Below are positions 1-5,709 of a stretch of DNA of 6,780 bases, piece after piece; within the stretch, counting starts at the first letter, position 1; each line of letters starts with the position of its first letter. The notes beneath the pieces were generated by a model. It searched no databases. It was not told the origin of the DNA and worked only from the letters and a program-made list of their open reading frames with translations. The stretch is taken from contig CALWEB010000094.1 in assembly GCA_944376955.1 (NCBI GenBank), forward strand, positions 1 to 6,780, read 5' to 3'. A program made the translations under genes and the position numbers. The DNA is from an uncultured Agathobaculum sp. (GTDB taxonomy: Bacteria; Bacillota; Clostridia; Oscillospirales; Butyricicoccaceae).

Positions 1-875
1 GGTGCGGGCTCGGTGACAAAGGTGTGCTTACTGGTCAGTTTGGAGACGGAAAGCTGGATCACCTCGGTTTCCCCGATGCCATAGCGCGCAAACAAGTCGG
101 GGATGGATGCCGCACAGCGGAAGTCCAGCGTATAGATGACAAACTCCATGTGCGGGTTGATGCGCAGCAGGCATTCGATCTCCTGTTCCATGCTTGCGGA
201 AGCCACCAGCATGGTAAGAGACGGCACGGGCAAACCTTTCATCGTCTCATTGTCCACATGGTCGATGATCTGGATATTATTCAGGCCGAACTGCTCGATG
301 TTTTCCTCCATCGTGCGACGGTCGTTCTGGTTGTACTCAACCGCGATGACCGTACCCTCGCCCGCGATGATGGCAGATTCCACTGCGATCGACTCGCCCG
401 AGATGATGCACACGGTATCATCATTTGCAATGTGCATCTTATTGAGGATGACCGCACGGATTTCGCTGCCGACATAGTGGATCGACCCGCGCGAAAAGCT
501 CGAGTTGCGCATCCCGATCTTATAGGTCGAGCGCGCGTTCGGGTTCAAAATCAGCATGGCAGCCGACGCGTTGATGCCGCGGTTGATCATGTCGCGCAGC
601 TTGTTGTGCTCGATCGGGCCGGAGGGGTCAGAGCCGGTGTTATACCACACGTCGCACTCGCCCAGTCCCGCATCCCACATGCGGTAGAAAATATCCGCGT
701 GACCGGCCTCGGTGAACACAAGCACGGCGTCGTTGGATTCCACTGTCGGGATCAGGTTCTTGTTCTTGCGGGTGATGTCGAGAATTTTGACCTTTTCCAG
801 ATCAACCTGCGTGTTTTCCGAAAAATATTGCAGCCACGCGAGAATCTGCGTGTTGTTGAACAGCTGCTTGTCCAT
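1..875 (-). CDS. CobL (CbiE/CbiT)-like protein with degenerate SAM motif, partial (3' end outside window)
   Basis: Reading the minus strand from ATG at 875 gives 291 uninterrupted codons to the window edge. The start is preceded by AAAGGAG (890-884). Residues about 50-135 resemble the C-terminal lobe of CbiE (AVLVFTEAGHADIF, then an AGLGECDVW stretch). Residues about 137-291 resemble CbiT, the precorrin-6B C15-methyltransferase/decarboxylase: SEIRAVILNKM (137-147), GEGTVIAVEYN (172-182), ending in a VSVSRG-like strand VIQLSVSKL (272-280). Two things are odd. The GIGPG-type N-terminal half of CbiE is absent and replaced by about 50 unrelated residues. CbiT motif I (family DIGAGTGSVSIE) reads IISGESIAVE (157-166), about two residues shorter and without the Asp or the glycine pattern. 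In the family this loop binds SAM, so methyltransferase activity is doubtful. No other cobalamin gene is visible. The family link is by eye; the biological role is unknown. Confidence 0.75.
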   Translation of the reverse strand, partial: MDKQLFNNTQILAWLQYFSENTQVDLEKVKILDITRKNKNLIPTVESNDAVLVFTEAGHADIFYRMWDAGLGECDVWYNTGSDPSGPIEHNKLRDMINRGINASAAMLILNPNARSTYKIGMRNSSFSRGSIHYVGSEIRAVILNKMHIANDDTVCIISGESIAVESAIIAGEGTVIAVEYNQNDRRTMEENIEQFGLNNIQIIDHVDNETMKGLPVPSLTMLVASASMEQEIECLLRINPHMEFVIYTLDFRCAASIPDLFARYGIGETEVIQLSVSKLTSKHTFVTEPA

Positions 876-905
876 TGCGGTCACTCCTTTTTGTCCGTAT
901 GATTT

Positions 906-935
906 ATTATAGCACAGCGGCAAAGCAAATGAAAA
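906..935 (-). promoter_or_regulatory. Probable sigma-A promoter of the CobL-like gene
   Basis: On the minus strand a perfect TATAAT (911-906) lies 18 nt from TTTTCA (935-930, 4 of 6 matches to TTGACA). It sits about 30 nt upstream of the CobL-like start codon. The -10 is strong and the -35 is weak. Confidence 0.5.
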
Positions 936-974
936 GCCCCGCGCAAGGGTTTTTGTCCGCGCACTTCCCCGCTG

Positions 975-1003
975 TTGCCAAAAAACACGGAACATGCTAC
1001 AAT
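975..1003 (+). promoter_or_regulatory. Sigma-A promoter of the DtxR/MntR-type repressor gene
   Basis: TTGCCA (975-980) and TACAAT (998-1003) are separated by 17 nt, about 40 nt before the GTG start at 1044. A second TACAAT follows at 1007-1012, nine bases downstream, so the -10 hexamer is duplicated. This promoter is back-to-back with the minus-strand promoter at 906-935. Confidence 0.65.
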
Positions 1004-1026
1004 ACATACAATATCCCATCCGCATC

Positions 1027-1035
1027 AAAAGGAGG
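1027..1035 (+). promoter_or_regulatory. Ribosome binding site that fixes the GTG start at 1044
   Basis: AAAAGGAGG lies 8 nt before GTG 1044. An in-frame ATG at 975 falls inside the promoter -35 and has no ribosome binding site, so the GTG is preferred. Confidence 0.8.
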
Positions 1036-1043
1036 CTGCCCCC

Positions 1044-1427
1044 GTGAAAATACAGGAAAGCGCGGAAAACTATCTGGAAGCGATACTCGTGCTGACGCAG
1101 CGCAACGGGCAGGTGCGGTCAATCGACGTGGCCCACTACACCGGTTTTTCCAAGCCGAGCATCAGCCGCGCGGTCGGCCTGCTGCGGGACAACGGCTATG
1201 TTTCCATCGACCAGAACGGCCTGCTCGGCCTGACCGAAGCCGGCCTGCACATCGCGGAAACCATCTACGAGCGCCATACGGTGCTGACCGAGTTGCTGAC
1301 CCTACTGGGCGTTTCCCCGGAAACCGCAGCCGAAGACGCCTGCCGCATCGAGCATGTCATCAGCGCGGAGACCTTTGACAAACTGAAAGAGCACGCGCGC
1401 CGGCACCGCGGCGACGCCGCACAATAA
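1044..1427 (+). CDS. DtxR/MntR-family metal-dependent transcriptional repressor
   Basis: 127 aa from a GTG start with a strong ribosome binding site. Family members are dimers that bind operator DNA when loaded with Fe2+ or Mn2+ and repress metal uptake genes. The N-terminal winged helix-turn-helix covers about residues 5-70 (ENYLEAILVL at 8-17, FSKPSISRAV at 35-44, wing GLLGLTEAG at 59-67). The metal-binding and dimerisation helices follow (ERHTVLTELL at 76-85, EDACRIEHVIS at 97-107). Candidate ligands are N9, E12, H78, C100, E103 and H104. C100 matches the DtxR Cys rather than the Glu of Bacillus MntR, and N9 replaces the MntR Asp, so Fe versus Mn specificity cannot be assigned. It is slightly shorter than B. 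subtilis MntR and has no SH3/FeoA-like C-terminal domain. It is divergent from the CobL-like gene, and no metal transporter is in view. Confidence 0.88.
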   Translation: MKIQESAENYLEAILVLTQRNGQVRSIDVAHYTGFSKPSISRAVGLLRDNGYVSIDQNGLLGLTEAGLHIAETIYERHTVLTELLTLLGVSPETAAEDACRIEHVISAETFDKLKEHARRHRGDAAQ

Positions 1428-1440
1428 CCCCAGTGCCCAC

Positions 1441-1467
1441 AGGCCGGCCCGTCATGGCCGGCCTTTT
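1441..1467 (+). terminator. GC-rich rho-independent terminator or attenuator after the repressor gene
   Basis: A perfect 9-bp stem, AGGCCGGCC (1441-1449) and GGCCGGCCT (1456-1464), closes a 6-nt loop and is followed by a short run of T (1464-1467). It starts 14 nt after the repressor stop. The U-tract is short, so termination may be partial. The next gene starts only 24 nt downstream. Confidence 0.75.
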
Positions 1468-1491
1468 GCATCGCCGCAAGGAGGAAAAACC

Positions 1492-2181
1492 ATGCCGCAA
1501 ACCATTGAAACCCTGCCCAACGGACTGAAACTCTGGCAGGATGACCGCTTTTTCAAGCTCGGGCAGGACAGCGTGCTGCTCTCCGCCTTTGCCAAACCGC
1601 GCCGGAACTCCAAGGTGCTCGACCTTGGCTGCGGCACGGGAGCACTCGCGCTGCTGGTCTACCGCCCTGACCTGCGCATCACCGGACTGGAACTGCAAGA
1701 GGACGCGCTCGCGCTGTTCCGTCGCTCCATCGCGGACAATGGCGTGGAAATTGATGCCGTACAGGGCGATCTGCGCACCATCCGCACGATTTTCCCGCAC
1801 GGCAGCATGGATTATGTGATCTGCAACCCGCCCTATTTCGACCGCACAGCGGGCAAAAGCGCCCCCTCCCCCGAAAAGCGCACCGCCCGGCAGGACGGCA
1901 GCTGCACGGTGGAGGACGTCGCAGTCGCGACCTCCTTTGTCCTGCACACAGGTGGCAAAGCCGCCTTTGTGTTCCGTCCGGAACGGCTGTGGGTGCTGCT
2001 TCAGGCACTCGACCGCGTGCGGCTTGTCCCCAAGCGGCTGCGGTTTGTGCATCAGAACGCGGCCGCTACACCCAGCGCCGTGCTGGTCGAGTGCCGCAAG
2101 GGCGGCAGCCCGGAGGGACTGACCGTCGAGCCGCCGTTGCTGGTAGATAGTGAAGAGTATCAAAGAATATACGGAAAATAA
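1492..2181 (+). CDS. trmN6: tRNA1(Val) A37 N6-methyltransferase (TrmN6/YfiC/YabB family)
   Basis: 229 aa, ATG with AAGGAGG (1478-1484) 7 nt upstream. Members use SAM to methylate N6 of adenosine 37 in tRNA1(Val) in the cytoplasm. The N-terminal family signature FKLGQDSVLLSAFA is at 21-34. SAM motif I, VLDLGCGTGAL, is at 42-52, with the acidic ribose-binding residue E67 in GLELQ. The amino-methyltransferase catalytic motif NPPY is at 112-115. Length is normal for a Firmicutes member. rsmI follows 20 nt after the stop; B. subtilis has the same neighbourhood (yabB, yazA, rsmI), but the small GIY-YIG gene yazA is missing here. The upstream hairpin leaves no room for a private promoter. The family call is firm; the exact tRNA target is inferred from the family. 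Confidence 0.9.
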   Translation: MPQTIETLPNGLKLWQDDRFFKLGQDSVLLSAFAKPRRNSKVLDLGCGTGALALLVYRPDLRITGLELQEDALALFRRSIADNGVEIDAVQGDLRTIRTIFPHGSMDYVICNPPYFDRTAGKSAPSPEKRTARQDGSCTVEDVAVATSFVLHTGGKAAFVFRPERLWVLLQALDRVRLVPKRLRFVHQNAAATPSAVLVECRKGGSPEGLTVEPPLLVDSEEYQRIYGK

Positions 2182-2201
2182 TATATCGAGGGAATATTAC
2201 T

Positions 2202-3071
2202 ATGAGTGAAGCAACCTTATTTCTGGTCGCCACACCGATCGGCAACCTTGGCGATCTGTCTCCCCGCGCACGCGAGGTGCTCTCCTCGGTGGATTTCATC
2301 GCCGCGGAGGATACACGCGTCACCCAAAAGCTGCTGACCGCCTGCGCGCTGCCCAAAAAGCCATTGATCTCCTACTATGAGCACAACCGCCGCGCGCGCG
2401 GCGAGGAAGTGCTCTCCAAGCTGCTGGCAGGCGAAAGCTGTGCGCTGGTGACCGACGCAGGCACGCCTGCGGTTTCCGACCCCGGCGAAGACCTTGTCGC
2501 GCTGTGCGCGGCGCATGATGTGCCGGTCATCCCGATTCCGGGCTGTTGCGCCGCCGTGTGCGCGCTGGCAGCCTCCGGCCTGCCGACCGGCCGCTGGTGT
2601 TTTGAGGGCTTTCTATCGGTCAATAAAAAAGCGCGGCGCGAGCATCTGGACGCGCTCGCGGGCGAAAAGCGCACGATGATATTCTACGAAGCGCCGCACA
2701 AGCTGTGCGCGACGCTGCGCGACCTCGCGGAAGCCTTCGGCGGTGAACGCCGTATTTCGCTCTCGCGCGAACTGACCAAACTGCACGAGGAGACCCTGCG
2801 CATGACGCTGGCCGAAGCCGTGCAGTATTTCGATCAGACCCCGCCGCGCGGTGAGTTCGTGCTGATTGTCGAGGGCGCGCCCGATGCCCCGGACACGCCG
2901 GAGGACGCCGACGCACGCCTGCAAGCCGCCGCAGACGAGGTGCGCCGCCGCGTCGCGCAGGGAGAAACCCAAAAGGACGCGGTCAAGGCGGTATCCGCCG
3001 AAGCCGGCGTCAAAAAAAATGCACTGTACCGTCTGGTACTCGAGCAGGAGGACGCTGCCACAGACGGCTGA
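2202..3071 (+). CDS. rsmI: 16S rRNA (cytidine-1402 2'-O)-methyltransferase RsmI
   Basis: 289 aa, ATG with GAGGG (2188-2192) upstream, co-directional with trmN6 at 20 nt spacing and so probably co-transcribed. RsmI is a tetrapyrrole-methylase-fold enzyme that 2'-O-methylates C1402 in the P-site region of 16S rRNA, with RsmH methylating N4 of the same base. Hallmarks in order are VATPIGNLGD (9-18), AAEDTR (34-39), the family SYYEHN (57-62), LVTDAGTPAVSDPG (82-95), PIPG (111-114), GFLSVNKKARR (136-146), FYEAPHKL (161-168), SLSRELTKLHEE (186-197) and GEFVLIVEG (217-225). The C-terminal small helical domain (about 236-282) ends in KKNALYRLVL (271-280). Length matches the family. No clear terminator follows. 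Confidence 0.95.
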   Translation: MSEATLFLVATPIGNLGDLSPRAREVLSSVDFIAAEDTRVTQKLLTACALPKKPLISYYEHNRRARGEEVLSKLLAGESCALVTDAGTPAVSDPGEDLVALCAAHDVPVIPIPGCCAAVCALAASGLPTGRWCFEGFLSVNKKARREHLDALAGEKRTMIFYEAPHKLCATLRDLAEAFGGERRISLSRELTKLHEETLRMTLAEAVQYFDQTPPRGEFVLIVEGAPDAPDTPEDADARLQAAADEVRRRVAQGETQKDAVKAVSAEAGVKKNALYRLVLEQEDAATDG

Positions 3072-3133
3072 TACCATACCGCATCCTCTTGCCTTTTGCA
3101 ATAATATTTCAAGAAATCCTTTATCCCTCCCAT

Positions 3134-3192
3134 GTTTGTTCACACAAAGGACAAACTCCCCCCGTATACTTTGGGGTATACCAATACAAAGG
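3134..3192 (+). promoter_or_regulatory. Candidate promoter and operator region of the two-component operon
   Basis: A -10-like TATACT (3165-3170) sits about 30 nt before the response-regulator start. The best -35-like box, TTCACA (3139-3144), is 20 nt away, longer than optimal. Around it are a dyad GTTTGT (3134-3139) with ACAAAC (3151-3156), the self-complementary GTATAC twice (3164-3169 and 3176-3181, 12 bp period), and ACAAAGG twice (3144-3150 and 3186-3192, 42 bp apart). OmpR-family regulators often bind repeated half-sites and autoregulate, so this is a plausible activator-dependent promoter. The assignment is inference. Confidence 0.4.
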
Positions 3193-3201
3193 TGGGATAC
3201 C

Positions 3202-3882
3202 ATGTCTACGATTTTGATCGCTGATGACGAGGCGCGCATCCGCCGCCTGGTCAGCGACTTTTTAAAACGCGACGGCCACAGCATTGTAGAGGCCGCCGAT
3301 GGGCGTGAAGCCCTGCAAATACTGGAAAACCGACACCCAAGCTTGGATCTGGCCATTCTGGACGTGATGATGCCCGGCATGGACGGCTTTGAAGTGCTGC
3401 GTGAGCTGCGCGCGCAGGAGCGTGGGGACAAGCACCTGCCCGTCATGCTGCTGACCGCCCGCGCGGAGGACGCCGATCAGGTGCGCGGTTTGGAAGACGG
3501 CGCGGATGATTATGTGACCAAGCCATTTTCGCCCATCGTGCTGGCTGCACGTGTGCGCACCCTGCTCAAACGCGAAGGGCGTACCACCGCACCGCTCGAG
3601 CAGTTCGGCGCGCTGTCCATCAACGAGCTGCGCCGCGAGGTTTTGGTCAATAATACCCCGGTCGATCTGACCCCCAAGGAATACGAACTGCTGGTCTATT
3701 TCAAAAACAACCGCGCCATCGCCCTGTCGCGCGAAAGTATCCTCAACGCGGTTTGGGGTTATGACTACTTTGGCGACCTGCGCACGGTTGATACGCACGT
3801 CAAAAAACTGCGCGCCAAGCTGGGGGACTGCGGCTCCATGATCGCCACCGTGCGCGGCTATGGCTACCGTTTTGAGGGATGA
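3202..3882 (+). CDS. OmpR/PhoB-family response regulator
   Basis: 226 aa. ATG at 3202 is the start because the receiver domain begins right there (STILIADDEARIRRL) and a GGTGG-type ribosome binding site precedes it; the frame stays open upstream but overlaps rsmI. The receiver domain (about 1-120) has the acidic pair D8/D9, phospho-acceptor D54 in LAILDVMMPGMDG, T85 in LLTAR, and K107 in DDYVTKPF. The winged-helix DNA-binding domain (about 131-226) has LTPKEYELL (156-164), the recognition-helix region TVDTHVKKLRAKL (195-207) and the C-terminal wing VRGYGYRFE (217-225). It is a cytoplasmic regulator activated by phosphotransfer from the kinase encoded immediately downstream. All catalytic positions are present. 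The regulon is not predictable from this window. Confidence 0.95.
   Translation: MSTILIADDEARIRRLVSDFLKRDGHSIVEAADGREALQILENRHPSLDLAILDVMMPGMDGFEVLRELRAQERGDKHLPVMLLTARAEDADQVRGLEDGADDYVTKPFSPIVLAARVRTLLKREGRTTAPLEQFGALSINELRREVLVNNTPVDLTPKEYELLVYFKNNRAIALSRESILNAVWGYDYFGDLRTVDTHVKKLRAKLGDCGSMIATVRGYGYRFEG
3874..3878 (+). promoter_or_regulatory. Ribosome binding site within the response-regulator 3' end
   Basis: GAGGG lies 6 nt before ATG 3885 but directly abuts ATG 3879, so 3885 is the more likely kinase start. The upstream ATG would overlap the response-regulator stop as ATGA. Confidence 0.6.
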
Positions 3883-3884
3883 AA

Positions 3885-5435
3885 ATGAAACACGGTTCCA
3901 TCCGGTTCAAATTTTTTGCCGCGATCAGCGCGGTTGCACTGGTCTTTATCGGTATGTTGCTGCTGCTCAACCTCTTTTTCTATGAGGATTACTATATGAT
4001 GACGCGGCGCAACGAATTATGTGACGCTTATCAGAGCATCCGTAACAGCTATACAGGCAGTGTGGACGATATCGCCACGGTTTTAGACAACTACGAAAGC
4101 CGCAGCGCCATCCGTTTGTCCATCGTTGCGGCGGACGGCACCGTGGAATATTCTTCGTTTTTCTCTGCGGGCAACGGCGCTGCGGGCAATGAAGAATCCG
4201 GCTTCCAACTGCCGGATTTTGACCTATTCGACCAACAGCGACGTGGCTACGCTATCCTGCAATCCATCGCCCAAAGTGTCAATCCGGATACATTGGCCAA
4301 GCATAACTATCAGTTTTTGAACGTTTCCCTCTGGGATGGAGATCAGTATCTGTGTCTTGCCGGTGTGCTGGATAAGCAAGCAGAAAACTGCCTGTTTGCC
4401 TATATGCCGTATGCCTATATCGAGCAAAATTCCTCGCTCAACCTGGTCTTTCTGCTCATTGCCGGTGGATGCGCGCTGCTCATCTGTCTGGTTTGTGCCT
4501 ATTTCATCTCGCGTCAGTTTACAAGACCGCTCATCGACATGGCGGGCGTTGCCGACCGCATGAGCGAATTGGACTTCTCGACCAAATGTCAGGCCGGCGG
4601 CAATGACGAAGTCGGCCATCTTGGTCAATCGCTCAACCGCCTGTCTGCCTATCTGGAACAGACGATCGGAGAACTGAAGCAATCCAACGACCAGCTTGCG
4701 CAGGAAATCGAAAAGAAAGAGCGCATCGACAGCATGAGGCGCGAGTTTATCGTCAACGTATCGCACGAACTCAAAACCCCGATTGCACTCATTCAGGGCT
4801 ATGCCGAAGGCCTAACTGCCGGTGTGGCGGACGACCCTGAGGATCGCAAATTCTATTGCGACACTATTGCGGACGAAGCCGACCGCATGAACAAGCTGGT
4901 CATGCAGCTGCTGAACCTGTCCAAGCTGGAACTGGGCGCCGAGCAGACCTTCTACGAGGATATTGACGTCCATTCGCTCTGCGCGGAAGCTGTGCAGAAA
5001 ACCAAAGTGCTTTGTGAAAACCGTGGTCTGACGGTTAATTTTGAACACACTTGCGTCACCGTCCGCACGGACGGCGACCTGCTCGAACAGGTTCTGATGA
5101 ATTACCTTTCCAACGCCATCCGTTATACGATCGACGGTGGGCACATCGAGATCTCAGCGGAACGCACCGACTCCGGCATCCGTCTGGTCGTATTCAACGA
5201 AGGCGAAGGGCTGCCAGAGGAAGAACTTCCGAAAATCTGGGAGAAATTTTACCGCACCGACCGCGCCCGCACCCGCGAAGCAGGCGGCACCGGCATCGGT
5301 CTGTCGCTGGTACGTGCCATTGCCGACACCCTGCATGGTTCCTGCGGTGCCGAAAATGTCCCGGGCGGCATTTCCTTCTGGTTTGCGCTGCCTGATGCAC
5401 CGGAGAGCAGTGATTCTTCTGGTGACGAACAATAA
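3885..5435 (+). CDS. Membrane sensor histidine kinase (HAMP, HisKA, HATPase_c)
   Basis: 516 aa from ATG 3885 (518 from ATG 3879); residue numbers below count from 3879. A basic N-terminus leads into TM1 (about 12-35), an extracytoplasmic sensor region of about 150 residues (36-187), and TM2 (about 188-210). HAMP follows (about 211-263; RPLIDMAGVADRM) with a short coiled coil (260-285). The HisKA domain has the phospho-accepting H296 in VSHELKTP. The ATP-binding domain has the N-box MNYLSNAIRYT (407-417), a G1-type NEGEGL (440-445), the F-box KFYRTD (456-461) and G2 GGTGIGLSLV (469-478). The usual Asp of the DxGxG G1 box is Asn here. It is paired with, and translationally coupled to, the upstream regulator. 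The sensor region matches nothing I recognise, so the signal is unknown. Confidence 0.93.
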   Translation: MKHGSIRFKFFAAISAVALVFIGMLLLLNLFFYEDYYMMTRRNELCDAYQSIRNSYTGSVDDIATVLDNYESRSAIRLSIVAADGTVEYSSFFSAGNGAAGNEESGFQLPDFDLFDQQRRGYAILQSIAQSVNPDTLAKHNYQFLNVSLWDGDQYLCLAGVLDKQAENCLFAYMPYAYIEQNSSLNLVFLLIAGGCALLICLVCAYFISRQFTRPLIDMAGVADRMSELDFSTKCQAGGNDEVGHLGQSLNRLSAYLEQTIGELKQSNDQLAQEIEKKERIDSMRREFIVNVSHELKTPIALIQGYAEGLTAGVADDPEDRKFYCDTIADEADRMNKLVMQLLNLSKLELGAEQTFYEDIDVHSLCAEAVQKTKVLCENRGLTVNFEHTCVTVRTDGDLLEQVLMNYLSNAIRYTIDGGHIEISAERTDSGIRLVVFNEGEGLPEEELPKIWEKFYRTDRARTREAGGTGIGLSLVRAIADTLHGSCGAENVPGGISFWFALPDAPESSDSSGDEQ

Positions 5436-5460
5436 TTTTTTGATTTTTCTTATTTTAGGC

Positions 5461-5489
5461 TTGACAGGAGCCATATCCCGTGATATAGT
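5461..5489 (+). promoter_or_regulatory. Strong sigma-A promoter of tRNA-fMet
   Basis: Perfect TTGACA (5461-5466), 17-nt spacer, TATAGT (5484-5489, 5 of 6). It places transcription start near 5496, about 25 nt before the mature tRNA. The 25 bp between the kinase stop and this promoter are T-rich without a clear terminator hairpin. Confidence 0.85.
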
Positions 5490-5519
5490 ATATAAGCACC
5501 TTGAGTAAAGGTATGATAT

Positions 5520-5595
<76 letters not shown>

Positions 5596-5597
5596 TT

Positions 5598-5633
5598 AAA
5601 AAGCACTGATTTCGAAAGAAATCAGTGCTTTTT
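5598..5633 (+). terminator. Rho-independent terminator of tRNA-fMet (bidirectional)
   Basis: A perfect 16-bp stem (5598-5613 with 5618-5633) closes a GAAA tetraloop. It has five A at the start and five T at the end, so it can act on both strands. It begins 2 nt after the CCA end. Confidence 0.95.
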
Positions 5634-5649
5634 CTTAATTATACAATAT

Positions 5650-5666
5650 ATGAAATTTCATGAAAT
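5650..5666. repeat. ATGAAAT direct repeat with overlapping palindromes
   Basis: ATGAAAT occurs at 5650-5656 and 5660-5666, a 10-bp period. The 12-bp palindrome ATGAAATTTCAT (5650-5661) and TTTCATGAAA (5656-5665) overlap it. It is the only structured element in the 67-bp leader of the orphan gene, so it may be an operator; chance in AT-rich DNA is possible. Confidence 0.35.
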
Positions 5667-5696
5667 GTAAAACACCAAACTTAAGTGTCAAACAGC

Positions 5697-5701
5697 AAGG
5701 A
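5697..5701 (+). promoter_or_regulatory. Ribosome binding site that favours the 5710 start
   Basis: AAGGA lies 8 nt before ATG 5710. It overlaps the alternative in-frame ATG at 5701, which therefore lacks a usable site. Confidence 0.6.
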
Positions 5702-5709
5702 TGATTTTT

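Noticed and set aside
24..902. Long plus-strand open frame opposite the CobL-like gene
   Set aside because: Antisense shadow: the minus-strand frame has a ribosome binding site and family motifs, while the plus-strand protein is Asp/Arg/His/Val-rich with no recognisable domain.
932..954. Hairpin-like AAAAGCCCC...GGGTTTTT in the divergent region
   Set aside because: The stem needs a bulge and is short, and it overlaps the minus-strand promoter, so a terminator role is not convincing.
1360..2163. Minus-strand frame of 267 codons opposite trmN6
   Set aside because: GC-rich shadow of trmN6, which has clear methyltransferase motifs and a good ribosome binding site.
2866..3201. Upstream in-frame extension of the response regulator
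   Set aside because: It overlaps rsmI in another frame, is Arg/Pro-rich and lies ahead of the receiver domain start; ATG 3202 is the proper start.
2613..3446. Minus-strand frame spanning the rsmI end and response-regulator start
   Set aside because: It crosses two well-supported genes and an intergenic regulatory region and has no motif support.
5407..5458. Possible terminator after the histidine kinase
   Set aside because: The stem (CACCGGAG with CTTCTGGTG) has G-U pairs, lies mostly inside the coding region, and its T-rich run is about 11 nt away.
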